From positions 806,001 through 870,000 of the forward strand of contig CBDCYH010000001.1 of assembly GCA_965224105.1 (NCBI GenBank): a stretch of 64,000 nt of DNA, given 5' to 3'. Position 1 is the stretch's first letter; each line of letters starts with the position of its first letter. Positions 8,823 through 16,869 of this stretch are shown one piece after another. Both the position numbers and the translations under genes were made by a program. The notes under the pieces are model-generated. The model ran no database searches. It had not been told where the DNA came from and saw only the letters and a program-made list of their open reading frames with translations. The stretch is from CBDCYH01 sp965224105 (GTDB lineage Bacteria; Bacteroidota; Rhodothermia; Rhodothermales; JABDKH01).

Positions 8823-9803
8823 ATGCTGAATTACATCTGGGCAGGCCTAATCATCCTCAGTTTCGCTTTTGCGTTGCTGCATGATTTTGGTGACATCAGA
8901 AAGGATACTTACCGGAACGGGAAACCAGTTCCGATAGCTGTTTCTTTCTCGGATTCGTTCGATCCCGACGCACGGAGACAAGAGGTCACCGTCACTGTCG
9001 ATGCGAGTGCTGCAGCGAGCCATTTTGGAAATCCAGTAGAACTTCCTCCATCAATGGAGGGCGTCCTCATCCGGACCGAAGATGGGCAGCAACTAAGATT
9101 CGCAAGAGACATCTCATTGCCGGAACCGCTTGCTACCGTCAGGACGATGACATCGAGACGCGACAACGATCTGCGTGGGCTTGTTTCGATCGCGGGTGTT
9201 GATTCGACTGGTAACGCCAACACATCCGTTCTCTTCGGCACTGTCCGTTTCGTGAAGCTAACTGCCATCTCGAAAGCGGCAATCGATTTTGCTGAGACGG
9301 CCGTATCGTTGGCGCTCGGGTTGATCGGGGCTCTGGCGCTGTGGATGGGACTCTTGCAAATTGGCCAGGCTGCTGGGCTCATCGACACGTTAACCCGATT
9401 CACACAACCGGTAATCCGCAGATTTTTCCCGGAGATTCCCGAAAATCATCCGGCCATGGGCATGATTGTTTTGAACCTCACCGCCAATATGTTGGGTCTG
9501 GGAAATGCTGCGACGCCATTGGGCATTAAGGCAATGGATGAGCTTCAAACACTCAACCCAACCGAGGACACGGCAACAAACTCTATGGTCACCCTGCTCG
9601 CACTTAACACAGCGAGTGTCCAGATTGTGCCACCGGTCCTGCTCGTTGCGATCATGGGGCTACAGATCAATCAGATTTTCTTTTCGATTGTAATCGTTAC
9701 CCTACTCTCGGCAATTATCGCGTTGTTCACTTCGCGATTCTTCAGCCGAATGAAAAAGTACCGAGCCAATGACCCGAACAGAATTGTCGAGGAGGCTGGA
9801 TAG
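8823..9803 (+). CDS. spmA: SpmA-like nucleoside recognition (Gate) domain membrane protein
   Basis: A 326-residue membrane protein of the spore maturation protein A family. A first membrane segment (LNYIWAGLIILSFAFALL) is followed by an extracytoplasmic insert (about residues 30-150) and then the Gate domain with VSLALGLIGALALWMGLLQI and the conserved LNLTANMLGLGNAATPLG motif. In Bacillus, SpmA and SpmB are needed for spore core dehydration, but homologues occur in many non-sporulating Bacteroidota, where the role is unknown. The stop is immediately followed by the spmB-like gene (adjacent codons), so the two are almost certainly co-translated. Confidence 0.88.
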   Translation: MLNYIWAGLIILSFAFALLHDFGDIRKDTYRNGKPVPIAVSFSDSFDPDARRQEVTVTVDASAAASHFGNPVELPPSMEGVLIRTEDGQQLRFARDISLPEPLATVRTMTSRRDNDLRGLVSIAGVDSTGNANTSVLFGTVRFVKLTAISKAAIDFAETAVSLALGLIGALALWMGLLQIGQAAGLIDTLTRFTQPVIRRFFPEIPENHPAMGMIVLNLTANMLGLGNAATPLGIKAMDELQTLNPTEDTATNSMVTLLALNTASVQIVPPVLLVAIMGLQINQIFFSIVIVTLLSAIIALFTSRFFSRMKKYRANDPNRIVEEAG

Positions 9804-10346
9804 ATGGAATTAGTTCGATCCTTTGTTGACCTCGTCTCTGTTTTTGTTCTACCAGCGATAATTGTCGGCTTTCCACTGTACGGCCTCATCAAAAAGGTTC
9901 CTGTCTATGAGGAATTCGTTACTGGGGCAAAGGAAGGCTTCAATGTCGCAGTCATGATCATCCCGTACCTGGTCGCGATACTTTTTGCGATTGGAATGTT
10001 TAGAGCATCTGGCGCGCTGGATTTTTTGATTGACGGCATGCGTCCGCTTCTGGGAGCTGTTGGAATTCCTCCCGAACTCATCCCCATGGCCATCGTCCGA
10101 CCGCTCACTGGATCCGGTTCAGCCGCAATCGTGCTGGACATGATCAATCAATTTGGAGAAGATTCGATTCTGGTTAAAATGGCAGCGACGATGTTTGGGT
10201 CCACGGAAACCACGTTTTACGTAATCGCGGTGTACTTCGGGGCCGTGAATATCAAGAAAACTCGACATGCGGTCCCCGTAGGCCTGATCGCCGATTTTGC
10301 CGCCTTCATTTTGGCGATAATTGTTGTGCGGATGTTGTTTGGCTAG
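9804..10346 (+). CDS. spmB: SpmB-like nucleoside recognition (Gate) domain membrane protein
   Basis: A 180-residue membrane protein of the spore maturation protein B family, starting at ATG 9804 directly after the SpmA stop. Several hydrophobic helices are visible, including FVLPAIIVGFPLYGLI, VAVMIIPYLVAILFAIGMF and the conserved core PMAIVRPLTGSGSAAIVLD. SpmA and SpmB are thought to form a complex with a shared Gate fold that may move a small solute. No sporulation gene is nearby. The 3' end overlaps the convergent M14 peptidase gene by 4 bp. Confidence 0.88.
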   Translation: MELVRSFVDLVSVFVLPAIIVGFPLYGLIKKVPVYEEFVTGAKEGFNVAVMIIPYLVAILFAIGMFRASGALDFLIDGMRPLLGAVGIPPELIPMAIVRPLTGSGSAAIVLDMINQFGEDSILVKMAATMFGSTETTFYVIAVYFGAVNIKKTRHAVPVGLIADFAAFILAIIVVRMLFG

Positions 10347-11386
10347 GATCCGGAGATAAGATCAAGCCCGGCCTCAAGCGCACGCAATTGCAGATATGCC
10401 GCATCCTCAATGTGGACAACCGCGATGTCGAACTTCGTCATCTCCGAACGAATCGATTTCCCATCCGCAATAGTCGTCTGCAGCCGAGGCATCATCTTCT
10501 TCCACGCGATATAGTTTGATGGTAGTCCAGGTGTTTCTGATGGACGGAGGGTATACAATGGTACTTCCGTCACCAGGCATAGAGGTGTACCACCAAGCGA
10601 TTGCACAAACTCCATGGAGCTGAACCCAAAACCCGCCGCCGTCTTCTCATCTCCCTGTTGTTGGAAGTGCACCGACATGGCTCGACCCTCGGGTGTCGTT
10701 GTAAAGCCTTTGTCGATATAGAAAAAACCTTTTTCGCCTTTGCGGTTGTGGTCGTGGAGCGACAACCCCCGAGAGACACATGCATCCTCGAACTCGCGTT
10801 GGAGTGTCACGCTGGATCCTGCCCAAAGACGATCGATCAAAAGCATAGCCCCTTCGGCAAAGCCCATTCCGTGCAGACTCATGTGCATCCGGTAGGGACC
10901 TGCCGCACCCAAAAACTCTGAGACGGCCCTGTTTTCCGGACGTCTTTTCGGAAAACAAAACTCAATGTCTCGGCCAGGTAGTTCCCGGGCAGCGTGCTGA
11001 AGGTAAGATTCGATATTCGGCCACGCCGACGTCCACTTTCGATTTCTGATTTCGCCATCCGGGTTGACGTGCGTAACAATCTTGAAAGTGTACGTGCTCA
11101 GAAGATCTGCAAATTCAGCTCGCTGGTGAAGTAACTCCAGGACCAGTGTACGGAGGGTCTCGGGACCTACCGGCTCATCGGCGTGGGCACCCGCCAAGAG
11201 TGATATCTTCTTGTCTCCGGTACCAAGAGTAATACCGAGAAGTGGCCTACCCTCCTCACTCCGCCCGATTTCCTCACAGCTCGCAAGGTCTGCATTAGCA
11301 ATGCAAGCTGCCATCATCAGACCATTGACGTCATCCTGTTTTCGGAATGAACGCGAGACCAGCGTGGACAATTCACACAATTTCAT
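10343..11386 (-). CDS. M14 family zinc carboxypeptidase
   Basis: A 347-residue M14-type metallopeptidase without an obvious signal peptide, so probably cytoplasmic. The zinc motif HxxE is seen in LLAGAHADEPVGPETLR, the third ligand histidine probably in MHMSLHGMG, and the catalytic glutamate in CLVTEVPLY near residue 290. THVNPDGEIRNRKW corresponds to the substrate-binding stretch found in the family. Members remove C-terminal residues from peptides or act on amidated or succinylated amino acids; the substrate here is not evident. The gene is convergent with spmB and divergent from glgA. Confidence 0.83.
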   Translation of the reverse strand: MKLCELSTLVSRSFRKQDDVNGLMMAACIANADLASCEEIGRSEEGRPLLGITLGTGDKKISLLAGAHADEPVGPETLRTLVLELLHQRAEFADLLSTYTFKIVTHVNPDGEIRNRKWTSAWPNIESYLQHAARELPGRDIEFCFPKRRPENRAVSEFLGAAGPYRMHMSLHGMGFAEGAMLLIDRLWAGSSVTLQREFEDACVSRGLSLHDHNRKGEKGFFYIDKGFTTTPEGRAMSVHFQQQGDEKTAAGFGFSSMEFVQSLGGTPLCLVTEVPLYTLRPSETPGLPSNYIAWKKMMPRLQTTIADGKSIRSEMTKFDIAVVHIEDAAYLQLRALEAGLDLISGS

Positions 11387-11454
11387 GGCAGACGGTAAAC
11401 AGTTTAGATATGTTTATCATTTGAAAATTGCAGAGTTCCAAAGGTGAACGCTTC

Positions 11455-12903
11455 GTGAACATAGCCTTTCTATCCAGCGAATGCCAACCCTACTCCAAGA
11501 CGGGTGGGCTGGCCGACGTCAGCGGAGCACTGCCTCGTGCGCTTGCATCAAAAGGTCTGAATGTTAAAGTGTTCACCCCGCTCTACCAATCAATCTCGAC
11601 TATTGACTTCGATCTAGTATTCCGACAGGATTTGTATCAGATCCCTGTTACTTTGGGTAGCGGCGAATTTCGATTCAATGTTTGGTCTGTATCCGATGGG
11701 GAAAGCCACGAAGTCTTCTTTATCGACTGCCCTCATTTCTTCCACAGATCATACTTCTACTCTTTCGACGAGGATGAAGATCAACGGTTTGCACTCTTTC
11801 AGCATGCTTCGATTAAGATTCTTCAGTACCTGGGTTGGAAGCCCGACGTCGTCCATTGCAATGATTGGCAGACAGGGCTTGTACCGGCGTTGCTGCAAAG
11901 CGTCTATTCCTGGGACAAGCTATTCCAGTCGGCGCGCACCTTGTTCACTATCCACAACATCGCGTACCAAGGGCGATTTCCAAGACCTTCCGTCGAGATG
12001 GCAGGGTTATCGTACTACGACTTCACGCCCGGTGGGCCACTGGAGATGTGGGGAGATCTCTCTTTCATGAAAGCGGGAATCAGTTATGCTGATGCGGTGT
12101 CCACGGTAAGCCCCGGATATGCCGATGAAATAATGACACCCGCGTACGGCGAGGGTCTGGATGGGCTACTCCGTGAGAGGCAGGACCGGGTGTTCGGGAT
12201 CGTTAACGGCATCGACACAGACATATGGAACCCGGCAACCGACACGTACATCTCGCAGAACTACTCCGCTGAATCGATCGACGATAAGGTGGTCAACAAG
12301 AAAGGATTGCTTGAGGAATTCGGATTGAGCTTTGGTGCAGAGACTCCTGTCATTGGGATGATTTCCAGACTAACACCGCAGAAGGGGCTCGACTTGCTGC
12401 AGCCGATTCTTGGATCACTTGTTGAGCAGCAGTCAATCCAGTTCGTGCTCCTAGGTTCCGGAGAGGATCGGTATCAGGATTTCTTGCGATGGGCGGTCGC
12501 AGCATATCCGTACAGCGTCGCAAACTTCATCGGATACAGCGAAGAGTTGTCTCACAAGATCGAAGCTGGCGCCGACATGTTCTTGATGCCCTCGGCGTAT
12601 GAGCCCTGCGGCCTCAACCAAATGTACAGTCTTGCATATGGCACAGTGCCAGTGGTCCGCAAGACCGGTGGGTTAGCCGACACCGTGAAGGACTATCACG
12701 AGTGCCCGGGTGAAGGCACCGGATTCTCATTCTATGATTTCACCCCACACGCTTTGTACACATCCATCCATCGCGCGCTTGACGTGTATAGAAAGCCAGA
12801 CGAATGGCGCGAGGTGCAGCTCCGAGGAATGGCGGAGGACTTCTCGTGGGAAGCCTCCGCCGAACAGTATATCAGTCTTTACGACGAGATACTATCGTTC
12901 TGA
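11455..12903 (+). CDS. glgA: Glycogen synthase (ADP-glucose type, GT5)
   Basis: Transfers glucose from ADP-glucose to the growing alpha-1,4-glucan chain. About 482 residues when started at GTG 11455, which follows AAAGGTG with good spacing; a TTG at 11428 would add nine unlikely residues. The N-terminal GT5 domain opens VNIAFLSSECQPYSKTGGLA, containing the KTGGL substrate loop. The C-terminal GT-B half carries GMISRLTPQKGLDLL and the LMPSAYEPCGLNQMYSLAYG signature with the E-x7-E type motif, and RKTGGLADTV. The normal family length supports an active enzyme. No other glg gene is present in the window. The stop is only 1 bp from the convergent metalloprotease stop. Confidence 0.95.
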   Translation: MNIAFLSSECQPYSKTGGLADVSGALPRALASKGLNVKVFTPLYQSISTIDFDLVFRQDLYQIPVTLGSGEFRFNVWSVSDGESHEVFFIDCPHFFHRSYFYSFDEDEDQRFALFQHASIKILQYLGWKPDVVHCNDWQTGLVPALLQSVYSWDKLFQSARTLFTIHNIAYQGRFPRPSVEMAGLSYYDFTPGGPLEMWGDLSFMKAGISYADAVSTVSPGYADEIMTPAYGEGLDGLLRERQDRVFGIVNGIDTDIWNPATDTYISQNYSAESIDDKVVNKKGLLEEFGLSFGAETPVIGMISRLTPQKGLDLLQPILGSLVEQQSIQFVLLGSGEDRYQDFLRWAVAAYPYSVANFIGYSEELSHKIEAGADMFLMPSAYEPCGLNQMYSLAYGTVPVVRKTGGLADTVKDYHECPGEGTGFSFYDFTPHALYTSIHRALDVYRKPDEWREVQLRGMAEDFSWEASAEQYISLYDEILSF

Positions 12904-12904
12904 A

Positions 12905-15385
12905 TCAGTCGTCATCCGGATCAAGGATATTGTCAATCCTCACCGCAAGATCTGCCAAATGCAGCCGAGCAGCTCGATCCCTGACTCTTCTCGCACCGCG
13001 CTTCACCCTGGTGTTGAGCGCCACCAACTCACCCCTGACGAACGGCCGAATGTCCGATTGGCTGACGTCGACTGGAGTGTCTGCAAAATATGATGAGGTA
13101 CTCGGCGTGTATTCCTGTGTTAGGAGATACTCCAGTCGCTCAACATAGGCACGCTGCAGATTTCTTCTGAACGGATCGATAGCGCCTGTTGGTAATTCAG
13201 AGAACAATCCATTCCTGAAGTCTTCCAGCAGCGAAAGCACACTGTATGTGTCGGCACCATCGATGGTCTCGATCTCGATCATACGTGCAAGCCGAGGTGG
13301 AGACAGTACGGTTGCAATGGCACCGGCCTGCAATCGCCGGATACGGTCGATCATTCCGGACCCTTCGACTCTTCGCACCAGATCCTTTTCGAGAAGCCAG
13401 TTGGGCGTGCTGAAAGCATGTTCCAACAAGAAATCCATTGCCACTTTTTGCCGCGCAGCCGGAACAGGCTCGTAGACCACACCGGACTGATCGTATGTCT
13501 TATGGTTTTCATACATCCCACCAATATTCCTCGCCACATGACCGATGTAGCGATTCCACTGTCCTATCACCTGACCGTGCAGTTCTGTGAGATCGTCATA
13601 GTCTTTGCCGTTTTCTTGTGTCCAGGTGACAAGATTCGGCATTATTCTTTTGAGGTTGGCCAAGCCGTATTGGCTGGCTTTCACCGCATCATCTCCCAGA
13701 TCTTCGTTCTGGCTCCGTGGATCGATCTTGCTGCCAGTTTGAGCGCCGTAGAAATAGAGCGGATCCCCTGCCCTGGAGGTTACCCACTCATTCAGGATCT
13801 CGCGCTCGTCATCAGCCGATGATGCCGACGGAATCGGACGGTAGCCCCACTCCACCGACCACAAATCGTATGGTCCGATATCTGGCATCAGGCCAACGTC
13901 GCCATCGCCAGGCTGGGCTACGTAGTTAAATCTTGCGTAGTCCATTATCGAGGGAGCCGTCCCCATCTTCTGGGTGAAGGCTGGCGACCGCAGCGAATCG
14001 ACCGGGTACGCCACGCTAGAACCCCAGTTGTGCGGCAAACCGATTGTGTGTCCAACCTCATGGGCCGAAACAAATCGAATCAGTCTCCCCATTACATCGT
14101 CCTCGAATTCCACACCCCTCGCGCTTGGATTAATGGCCGCGGTCTGCACGAAGAACCAGTTGCGTAGTAGGTTCATCACATTGTGAAACCAGCCAATATC
14201 ACTTTCGAGGATTTCCCCCGATCGCGGATCGTGAACATGCGGTCCGTAGGCATTGGCAATTCCTGATGGGAAATATCGAATCACCGAATAGCGAACGTCT
14301 TCTGGGCTAAACTCTGGATCCTCTTCCCTGGATGGCGGATCCTTTGCCATTATCGCATTCTTGAATCCAGCTTTTTCGAAAGCTCTATTCCAGTCGTTCA
14401 CCCCCTGCTTTAGATACGGCCGCCATTTGTGTGGTGTGGCAGGGTCGATGTAGTAGACGATTGGCTTGACCGGTTCCACCAGCTCCCCTCTCGCGAACGC
14501 CTCGGGATCGCTCGGCTCAAGTCGCCATCGCGTGATGTAACACTGTTGATCCGCCTTTTGCGCATCCATCGAATAATCGGTCATGCGGACGCTGAAGAAT
14601 CCGACGCGACGATCACAGTGGCGCGGCTGCATCGGTTCCTCAGGAAGCACGATCATGGAATGATTCATCTCTACGGATATTGTGCCGGTTGAGGAGTTCG
14701 AGGGAGGTTCACTGGCCTCATAGGTAAGGACAGATCTGACCTCAATATTCTCCGGAAAACTCTTCGCCGACGAGACAAAGGATCGGGACTGATCTAATCG
14801 CCTTACTTTATAGCGATCGCGTCTACCCTTTGACAACCCCAACGGCGGAACATCGGTGGTGTATAAATCAGACACATCAATCACAACGGCAGACGAGTCG
14901 TTGGAAAGGGCCTTAATCTCAAACGATTTCAGGATCGTTTCGAAGTTTGCGTTTCGGACTGCCTCGTAAATGGGGTCTTCCTCATCCGCAACGTTTTGGT
15001 ACGTTACTACACGCAGCAAAACATCATCCGCATTGCGCTGCCATCTAACCACCTGGGTATTCGATTTTTCGCCGCCGTATCCAATGTTGTTAGCGGTCCG
15101 GGCGATCCTCGACACGAGAAGCATTTCCTTCTCGAACATGTCCTCGGGTATTTCAAACAGGACTGTCTTGCCATCTACATGGACATGGAACAAGCCAGAG
15201 TCTGAGACGGCCTCATCAGTGACGATTTCCTTGTAAGGCTTCAACTTGTCGTCACTCTTCTTCGCCGACGTCTGCGCCTGGGTGTTATTGGGTGAAGTTG
15301 TTGCGGCAGGTTTGGTTGATGCGCAACCGCTCAAGATGACGACACCACAAATTGTCGTCAGAAGTAGTGTGTGGAACTGGTTCAT
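12905..15385 (-). CDS. Zinc-dependent metalloprotease lipoprotein (metzincin, DUF5117/DUF4953-type)
   Basis: An 826-residue envelope protein with a lipoprotein signal (LLTTICGVVILSGCAST). The metzincin motif HExxHxxGxxH is complete in HEVGHTIGLPHNW around residue 440. The N-terminal 250 residues match the beta-rich DUF5117-like region of large Bacteroidota zinc proteases (GLFHVHVDGKTVLFEIPED, and SFVSSAKSFPENIEVRSVLT), and the C-terminal part is helical. Proteins of this class are common in Bacteroidota but their substrates are unknown. It is the last gene of a minus-strand run with the DUF5103, membrane-peptidase and DUF3078 genes, suggesting a shared envelope or secretion role. Confidence 0.85.
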   Translation of the reverse strand: MNQFHTLLLTTICGVVILSGCASTKPAATTSPNNTQAQTSAKKSDDKLKPYKEIVTDEAVSDSGLFHVHVDGKTVLFEIPEDMFEKEMLLVSRIARTANNIGYGGEKSNTQVVRWQRNADDVLLRVVTYQNVADEEDPIYEAVRNANFETILKSFEIKALSNDSSAVVIDVSDLYTTDVPPLGLSKGRRDRYKVRRLDQSRSFVSSAKSFPENIEVRSVLTYEASEPPSNSSTGTISVEMNHSMIVLPEEPMQPRHCDRRVGFFSVRMTDYSMDAQKADQQCYITRWRLEPSDPEAFARGELVEPVKPIVYYIDPATPHKWRPYLKQGVNDWNRAFEKAGFKNAIMAKDPPSREEDPEFSPEDVRYSVIRYFPSGIANAYGPHVHDPRSGEILESDIGWFHNVMNLLRNWFFVQTAAINPSARGVEFEDDVMGRLIRFVSAHEVGHTIGLPHNWGSSVAYPVDSLRSPAFTQKMGTAPSIMDYARFNYVAQPGDGDVGLMPDIGPYDLWSVEWGYRPIPSASSADDEREILNEWVTSRAGDPLYFYGAQTGSKIDPRSQNEDLGDDAVKASQYGLANLKRIMPNLVTWTQENGKDYDDLTELHGQVIGQWNRYIGHVARNIGGMYENHKTYDQSGVVYEPVPAARQKVAMDFLLEHAFSTPNWLLEKDLVRRVEGSGMIDRIRRLQAGAIATVLSPPRLARMIEIETIDGADTYSVLSLLEDFRNGLFSELPTGAIDPFRRNLQRAYVERLEYLLTQEYTPSTSSYFADTPVDVSQSDIRPFVRGELVALNTRVKRGARRVRDRAARLHLADLAVRIDNILDPDDD

Positions 15386-15420
15386 GATTACCTTGTGATT
15401 TCGACCTTCGGGAAAGTACG

Positions 15421-16731
15421 CTACCGCGAATAGAATCCATCGGCGGCAAGCAGTCGGTCTGTCTGTTTCGTTAAATCTCTAAAGTAGATGAAGGCAGTGA
15501 TCAGGTTGTCCGGACGTGGAAATCCTTGATTAATGGCCCTTTGTGTCTGAACGTTGGAGCTCAGGTATCGATATTCGTACTGTCCTTGCTTCATGCGGAT
15601 GATCCCTTCGTAGCGTTTGTTCTCGGGAATCCAGAGAAGCTCGGCGTGCTCGCCACCTCGCCAGTTGTTAAAACTCCCTACCACCGAGAGTCTACCCGGC
15701 AACCTCTCTTCGTTTACCGGGACAAAAGTAAATAAGACATCCACATACTGTGCTCCGGTTGACGGTTCGGCTACATCCCTCACCGATCCTCGTATTATCG
15801 TTTGACCATTTAGGAGTGGATCAATTCCGGATCCTGCAAACTGCTGATAGTCAGGATCTAGTTCGACAACGAATGGCGACACGGTTACGTCGGTCCGTTC
15901 TATTCTCGGACTGTTGCGAATGTCGGAAAGATCGAGGAAATAGTTCGCACTTATCGGGGCAAACACCGAGTTCGATTCAAGATAGAACTGAACTGCAGGT
16001 GGATTCATTAACGAGGGGCGGTCGCTGCATGTCGCCCGACCAAACGCTCCATTTTTTATAAAGCAAGCGTACAGGTCAAACAGATTTGGTTCGATCGACG
16101 AGGGAGGCACAAATTGGACTAGGGGCTGAATCGCCGTATACCCGCCGTCGGCAACAACACGGTCCATCGACAGGCCAAGGTCTACTGCCTGCTCTGTCAC
16201 GTAGAACGGCCTCTCGAACAAAATCTCGTCCTCAAGTCCTTGTTCGGTTACACGCATGATGTAGTTGCCACTCAGTCGGAACTGGATATTTCTGTTTGGC
16301 ACCTGGTACCTGTAGTGTACATAGTCAATTTCCGTTGCCTGAGATGAGCGATAGTCTAGCAAATCGTCGGAATGGAAGGTGGCCATATACTCAGCTGGGA
16401 CAAGATCGCGGTTCCACTCCCTGTCAGCGTGGTAGAAGTAAATCGACAACGGACGTCCACCCGTCTGGAGTAAGTCAAACTCAAGCGTTAGAAAATCTCC
16501 ACTACCCTGCGCGAGGATAGGTAGCAGCGCCTCATCGGTGCCAGAATACAACTGAATTGCCGACACGTCTTTTGCTTCGATTGCCAAAGGCAAAGATATC
16601 TGCTCTCGCTCTTGCTTAAGTGCCTCAACACGACGCGGCGTTCGATCGCGCTTTTCTGTAGCCTCATCCGTTGACGCGCACGACCCGACGAGTGAACAAA
16701 GAACCAGAGCTGTTAAGAGACGACCGAACAT
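15421..16731 (-). CDS. DUF5103 type IX secretion plug-like lipoprotein
   Basis: A 436-residue protein started at ATG 16731 so that it begins with a lipoprotein signal (MFGRLLTALVLCSLVGSCAS). The body matches DUF5103: a segment rich in aromatic residues (IYFYHADREWNRDLVPAEY, then YRSSQATEIDYVHYRYQVPN), a central LSGNYIMRV strand and a C-terminal VVGSFNNWRGGEHAELLWI immunoglobulin/CBM-like domain. DUF5103 includes the plug protein that closes the type IX secretion translocon SprA in Flavobacterium. A T9SS in this organism is an inference; no other Por/Gld gene is in the window. Confidence 0.8.
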   Translation of the reverse strand: MFGRLLTALVLCSLVGSCASTDEATEKRDRTPRRVEALKQEREQISLPLAIEAKDVSAIQLYSGTDEALLPILAQGSGDFLTLEFDLLQTGGRPLSIYFYHADREWNRDLVPAEYMATFHSDDLLDYRSSQATEIDYVHYRYQVPNRNIQFRLSGNYIMRVTEQGLEDEILFERPFYVTEQAVDLGLSMDRVVADGGYTAIQPLVQFVPPSSIEPNLFDLYACFIKNGAFGRATCSDRPSLMNPPAVQFYLESNSVFAPISANYFLDLSDIRNSPRIERTDVTVSPFVVELDPDYQQFAGSGIDPLLNGQTIIRGSVRDVAEPSTGAQYVDVLFTFVPVNEERLPGRLSVVGSFNNWRGGEHAELLWIPENKRYEGIIRMKQGQYEYRYLSSNVQTQRAINQGFPRPDNLITAFIYFRDLTKQTDRLLAADGFYSR

Positions 16732-16869
16732 CACTTCCGATGTGTTTTGGAGCTGAACAGAAAACCCATCAGTATACAAAATCCGAACATGGGCATTGGA
16801 CTACGCCCAGATTCGCAACCGCAGAATCAAGTGGTGGATGTATGGCTCCGGGTTTAGGCAGGTGTGGCC

